Below are positions 5,361 through 7,095 of a DNA stretch of 7,095 bases, piece after piece. The notes under the pieces are model-generated. The model was not told where the DNA came from. It made no database searches and saw only the letters and a list, made by a program, of their open reading frames with translations. The translations under genes and the position numbers were made by a program. Each line of letters begins with the position of its first letter. Position 1 is the first letter of the stretch. This DNA is from Microcaldota archaeon (GTDB taxonomy: Archaea > Micrarchaeota > Micrarchaeia > Norongarragalinales > UBA10210), in assembly GCA_013331595.1 (NCBI GenBank), contig DUGE01000091.1, positions 1-7,095 of the forward strand. The letters are read 5' to 3'.

Positions 5361-5606
5361 TTACTTGAATAAGTCGCTTATTTTCTTTGCCCTATGGATT
5401 TTTTCTTTTCCTGATTTAATTCTTTCGTCTTGCTCCAACAGCTCTTTTACAAATTCGGGCTTGAATTCGGGCTCCAAAATTTTATCTTCGTATTCTCCCA
5501 TGGCGAACTCGATTGCTTGGCTCTTGTCTTTCAAACCGTGTTTTGCTTTCACTACGTTTATTATCCTGTTAGCATGGTCTGAAATGCTGATCAATGCCTG
5601 AACCAT
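5361..5606 (-). CDS. DUF2683-like ribbon-helix-helix antitoxin
   Basis: The 81-residue product starts MVQALISI, the beta strand that binds DNA in RHH proteins, followed by helices NRIINVVKAKHGLKDKSQAIEFAM. The pattern of hydrophobic residues and GLKDKS-x-AI is that of the archaeal DUF2683 proteins commonly found next to RelE toxins. The C-terminal half (EPEFKPEFVKELLEQDERI and KISDLFK) is charged and should wrap the toxin. A GTG three codons upstream (5615) is possible, but GGTGG lies about 6 bases before the ATG at 5606, so that is preferred. The toxin starts 5 bases after the stop. The promoter carries two ATTAAT palindromes, which fits autorepression by the antitoxin or the complex. Confidence 0.85.
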   Translation of the reverse strand: MVQALISISDHANRIINVVKAKHGLKDKSQAIEFAMGEYEDKILEPEFKPEFVKELLEQDERIKSGKEKIHRAKKISDLFK

Positions 5607-5616
5607 TCTTTCCACC

Positions 5617-5647
5617 GTATTAATGCGGACTAAGCCGGTATTAATAC
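5617..5647. promoter_or_regulatory. Tandem palindromic operators of the toxin-antitoxin pair
   Basis: GTATTAATGC (5617-5626) and GTATTAATAC (5638-5647, a perfect palindrome) share the core ATTAAT. Their centres are 21 bp apart, two turns of the helix, so two dimers could bind the same DNA face. The distal site doubles as the best TATA box (TATTAATA, 36 bases before the ATG) and also holds the stop codon of the upstream gene. The proximal site falls near the expected transcription start. Confidence 0.6.
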
Positions 5648-5895
5648 TTTCCCTTTCCTTTGGGTGCAGTTTTTTTTATTAAGGCGTTTAGAAATTTGAG
5701 CAAAGGGGTTCTCCAGTCTTTTTCCAACTGGCTTTTAATCAGTTCCACGAATTGTTTTTCAGCTTTGGATAACTTTTTCCGTTCGAGTCTTTTGCAGGCT
5801 TCAAGTATTTTTAAATCGCGGTCTGATGTCAAAACATATTTTCGCCGTTCTTGTGCCGTCATTCCCAGCTTCCTTTCCGAGTCAGTTTCCATCAT
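5641..5895 (-). CDS. Unknown basic 84-residue protein
   Basis: I do not recognise this protein. It is rich in lysine, arginine and glutamate, appears all-helical and lacks membrane segments or cysteine clusters. A segment TSDRDLKILEACKRLERKKLSKAEKQFVELIKSQLEKDW looks like a helical hairpin, and the tail is strongly basic (KKTAPKGKGKY), so nucleic-acid binding is possible but unproven. AGGAG sits about 5 bases before the ATG at 5895 and decides that start over the TTG at 5913. The start is 19 bases behind the phosphatase stop, so the two form an operon. Its stop codon lies inside the distal operator of the toxin-antitoxin pair. Confidence 0.75.
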   Translation of the reverse strand: MMETDSERKLGMTAQERRKYVLTSDRDLKILEACKRLERKKLSKAEKQFVELIKSQLEKDWRTPLLKFLNALIKKTAPKGKGKY

Positions 5896-5914
5896 GTTTC
5901 TCCTCTTTTGCAAA

Positions 5915-6586
5915 CTAGCCGATTATCTTGAGCAAATCGCCGAACGAGGCAAGGGTGAAGTCGGCCGCTGCCCTTGGCTTTTCCGCCCCGCCATAGCCGT
6001 ACTTTGCCCAGGCTGTTTTCATGCCGGATTTCGAGGCGCCGTCAATGTCGCGGGAAGGTGAATCGCCGACGAACATGACTTCCGAGGGCTTGAGCTTGAG
6101 TTTTGCAATTGCCGCGGCAAAAGGCATTCGGGACGGCTTTCTTTGCTTGGTGTCTTCAAAGCACACGACCGGGTCGAAAAAATCCTCTATTCCCAACGCA
6201 ACGAGGCGCGTGTAGGCCTGGAGTTTCGGCGCGTCTGTTACGATGCCTAGCCTCAAGCCTTTTGCCCTGAGGGCTGAAAGGGTTTCCTTCACGTCCTTGT
6301 ATGAAGCAAGGTGGTTTTCCTTTTCCTTGCGGTATGCGAGAATGCCATGCGCGAGAATTTTGTAATCCACCCGGCCGAGAGTGCGGTGCAAGAGCTTTTG
6401 GAACACTTTCTGGTCTTCCCAGCCGTACTTGTCGTAAATGCCGAAAAGCCTCTTGAACGCCTCGTCCTCGGACATTTCAAGCCCTGCCTTGCGCATTGCG
6501 CGTATGGCGGCAAGGACGCTGTTGCGCTTCATCTTGACGAAGTCGATGAGCGTGTTGTCCAAGTCGAGGAGTATCGCTTTGACCAT
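5915..6586 (-). CDS. HAD-superfamily phosphatase (subfamily IA)
   Basis: HAD phosphatases cleave phosphate esters through an aspartyl-phosphate intermediate. The 223-residue protein has all four motifs. Motif I is LLDLDNTL, with nucleophile D8 and acid/base D10. Motif II is GIVTDAP with T117. Motif III is the lysine at K150 in RKPSRMPF. Motif IV is VGDSPSRDIDGA with D175 and D180. A helical cap (about 15-95) between motifs I and II marks subfamily IA, and the length and order resemble the archaeal family annotated TIGR02253. The substrate cannot be told; small phosphorylated metabolites are usual. The ATG at 6586 has no SD but has ATTAAAA about 28 bases upstream, fitting a leaderless mRNA. 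The basic 84-residue gene follows in the same operon. Confidence 0.92.
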   Translation of the reverse strand: MVKAILLDLDNTLIDFVKMKRNSVLAAIRAMRKAGLEMSEDEAFKRLFGIYDKYGWEDQKVFQKLLHRTLGRVDYKILAHGILAYRKEKENHLASYKDVKETLSALRAKGLRLGIVTDAPKLQAYTRLVALGIEDFFDPVVCFEDTKQRKPSRMPFAAAIAKLKLKPSEVMFVGDSPSRDIDGASKSGMKTAWAKYGYGGAEKPRAAADFTLASFGDLLKIIG

Positions 6587-6610
6587 AAATAGTATATTGG
6601 AAACGCCGGG

Positions 6611-6618
6611 TTTTAATC
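6611..6618 (-). promoter_or_regulatory. TATA-like box of the phosphatase operon
   Basis: The minus strand reads GATTAAAA, centred about 28 bases before the ATG at 6586. It is enclosed by a 6-bp inverted repeat, CGCCGG (6604-6609) and CCGGCG (6627-6632), whose right arm overlaps the end of the upstream gene. Confidence 0.45.
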
Positions 6619-6622
6619 TCTT

Positions 6623-6865
6623 TTAGCCGGCGGGGGTTTTGCTTCCGTTGTCGCTGTCGTTAACGCATTTCCGCGGGTCGGTGATGCAATCCGAAGCGCT
6701 GACCCCGTCCTGCTGACCGTCCGGGGCTTGTGCAACGAACAAACCAGTTTGGGGGGCGTTGTCGATTGAGTTTTCGAGTTTTCCGGTTATGCTGATGAAT
6801 GCATAAGCTAACAGCAGAATCGCGATGGCTATTACGCCCACTGAAATCAAATGCAATCCTTTCAT
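6623..6865 (-). CDS. Small single-pass membrane or exported protein
   Basis: The 80-residue protein starts MKGLHLISVG followed by one hydrophobic helix (about residues 5-27). The rest (28-80) is polar, rich in D, N, S, G and Q, with two cysteines at 60 and 67. The most likely topology is a short cytoplasmic start, one membrane anchor and a small outward domain with a possible disulfide. The start resembles a class III (pilin-like) signal in having a KG just before the helix, but the expected glutamate or QxSxE context is missing, so this is weak. GGGG about 8 bases before the ATG at 6865 may act as a ribosome binding site. No family is recognised. It lies between a partial membrane protein and the phosphatase. 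Confidence 0.68.
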   Translation of the reverse strand: MKGLHLISVGVIAIAILLLAYAFISITGKLENSIDNAPQTGLFVAQAPDGQQDGVSASDCITDPRKCVNDSDNGSKTPAG

Positions 6866-6913
6866 TCAATACCCCATTTTTGCAATATTTGTTTCTGCAA
6901 GTTAGTAGTAAAA

Positions 6914-7095
6914 TCATGTATTTTTTGCTTTAAAAACTTGTGCTTTTCGGCGTTTGCCGTTCTTTGAGCGGGTGTTTGTTCGGGCTTGTTTCCAGCCGAA
7001 TATTCTTTCCATCCCGCTCTTGAGGAACCGTTCGCGCCTTTGGAAGTAGGCGGAGCCCAAAACCATTGCCGAATACAGGACTATGGTTATGCCGA
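6914..7095 (-). CDS. C-terminal end of an unknown membrane protein
   Basis: A minus-strand frame enters from the right edge and runs 59 codons to a TGA at 6914-6916. The first visible residues form a hydrophobic segment (ITIVLYSAMVLGSAYF), followed at once by a strongly basic tail (QRRERFLKSGMERIFGW, then TRSKNGKRRK). This is the pattern of a last membrane helix with a cytoplasmic positively charged end. The true 5' end lies outside the window. One other minus frame is also open here but reads as low-complexity polar sequence without a membrane helix, so this frame is preferred. The next gene starts 48 bases downstream. Confidence 0.55.
   Translation of the reverse strand, partial: GITIVLYSAMVLGSAYFQRRERFLKSGMERIFGWKQARTNTRSKNGKRRKAQVFKAKNT

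Overview
The window looks archaeal. Every gene I can support lies on the minus strand, so the window is read from right (7095) to left (1). The archaeal signals are these: AT-rich TATA-like boxes centred about 24-33 nt ahead of start codons that lack a Shine-Dalgarno (SD) site, which suggests leaderless mRNAs; clear SD sites before genes inside operons; an archaeal-type antitoxin of the DUF2683 kind; and a free-standing ThiL/ThiM pair. The compact layout and many small unknown proteins would fit a DPANN-type archaeon such as a Diapherotrites relative, but I cannot fix the lineage from sequence alone.

In transcription order, the right edge (7095-6914) carries the C-terminal end of an unknown membrane protein. 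It is followed by an 80-residue single-pass or exported protein (6865-6623). Next come a HAD-superfamily phosphatase (6586-5915) and, 19 nt further on, a basic 84-residue unknown. A type II toxin-antitoxin pair follows: a ribbon-helix-helix (RHH) antitoxin at 5606-5361 and a RelE-like toxin at 5355-5092. Two ATTAAT palindromes spaced 21 bp apart cover its promoter. Directly behind the toxin is a 105-residue unknown whose C-terminal end resembles the ribosomal stalk tail.

The middle holds a region with two large hairpins (4672-4747), a lower-GC gene with protein-kinase-like features (4635-3895) and a CorA-type magnesium channel (3850-2897). The left half is a compact thi operon: thiL (2805-1867), a LysE/RhtB-family transporter (1853-1233) and thiM (1202-390). 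ThiM salvages thiazole alcohol and ThiL makes the final cofactor, thiamine diphosphate. The transporter between them is a candidate for moving a thiamine-related compound. The left edge has a second RHH regulator (306-118) with a near-perfect 20-bp palindrome over its promoter, and an overlapping partner gene that runs off the window.

A recurring architectural feature is that several gene junctions hold a hairpin followed at once by a T-rich tract that is also the best TATA box of the next gene, suggesting fused terminator-promoter elements. There is no stretch over 300 bases without a gene. I saw no tRNA, rRNA, CRISPR array, insertion sequence or TPP riboswitch.
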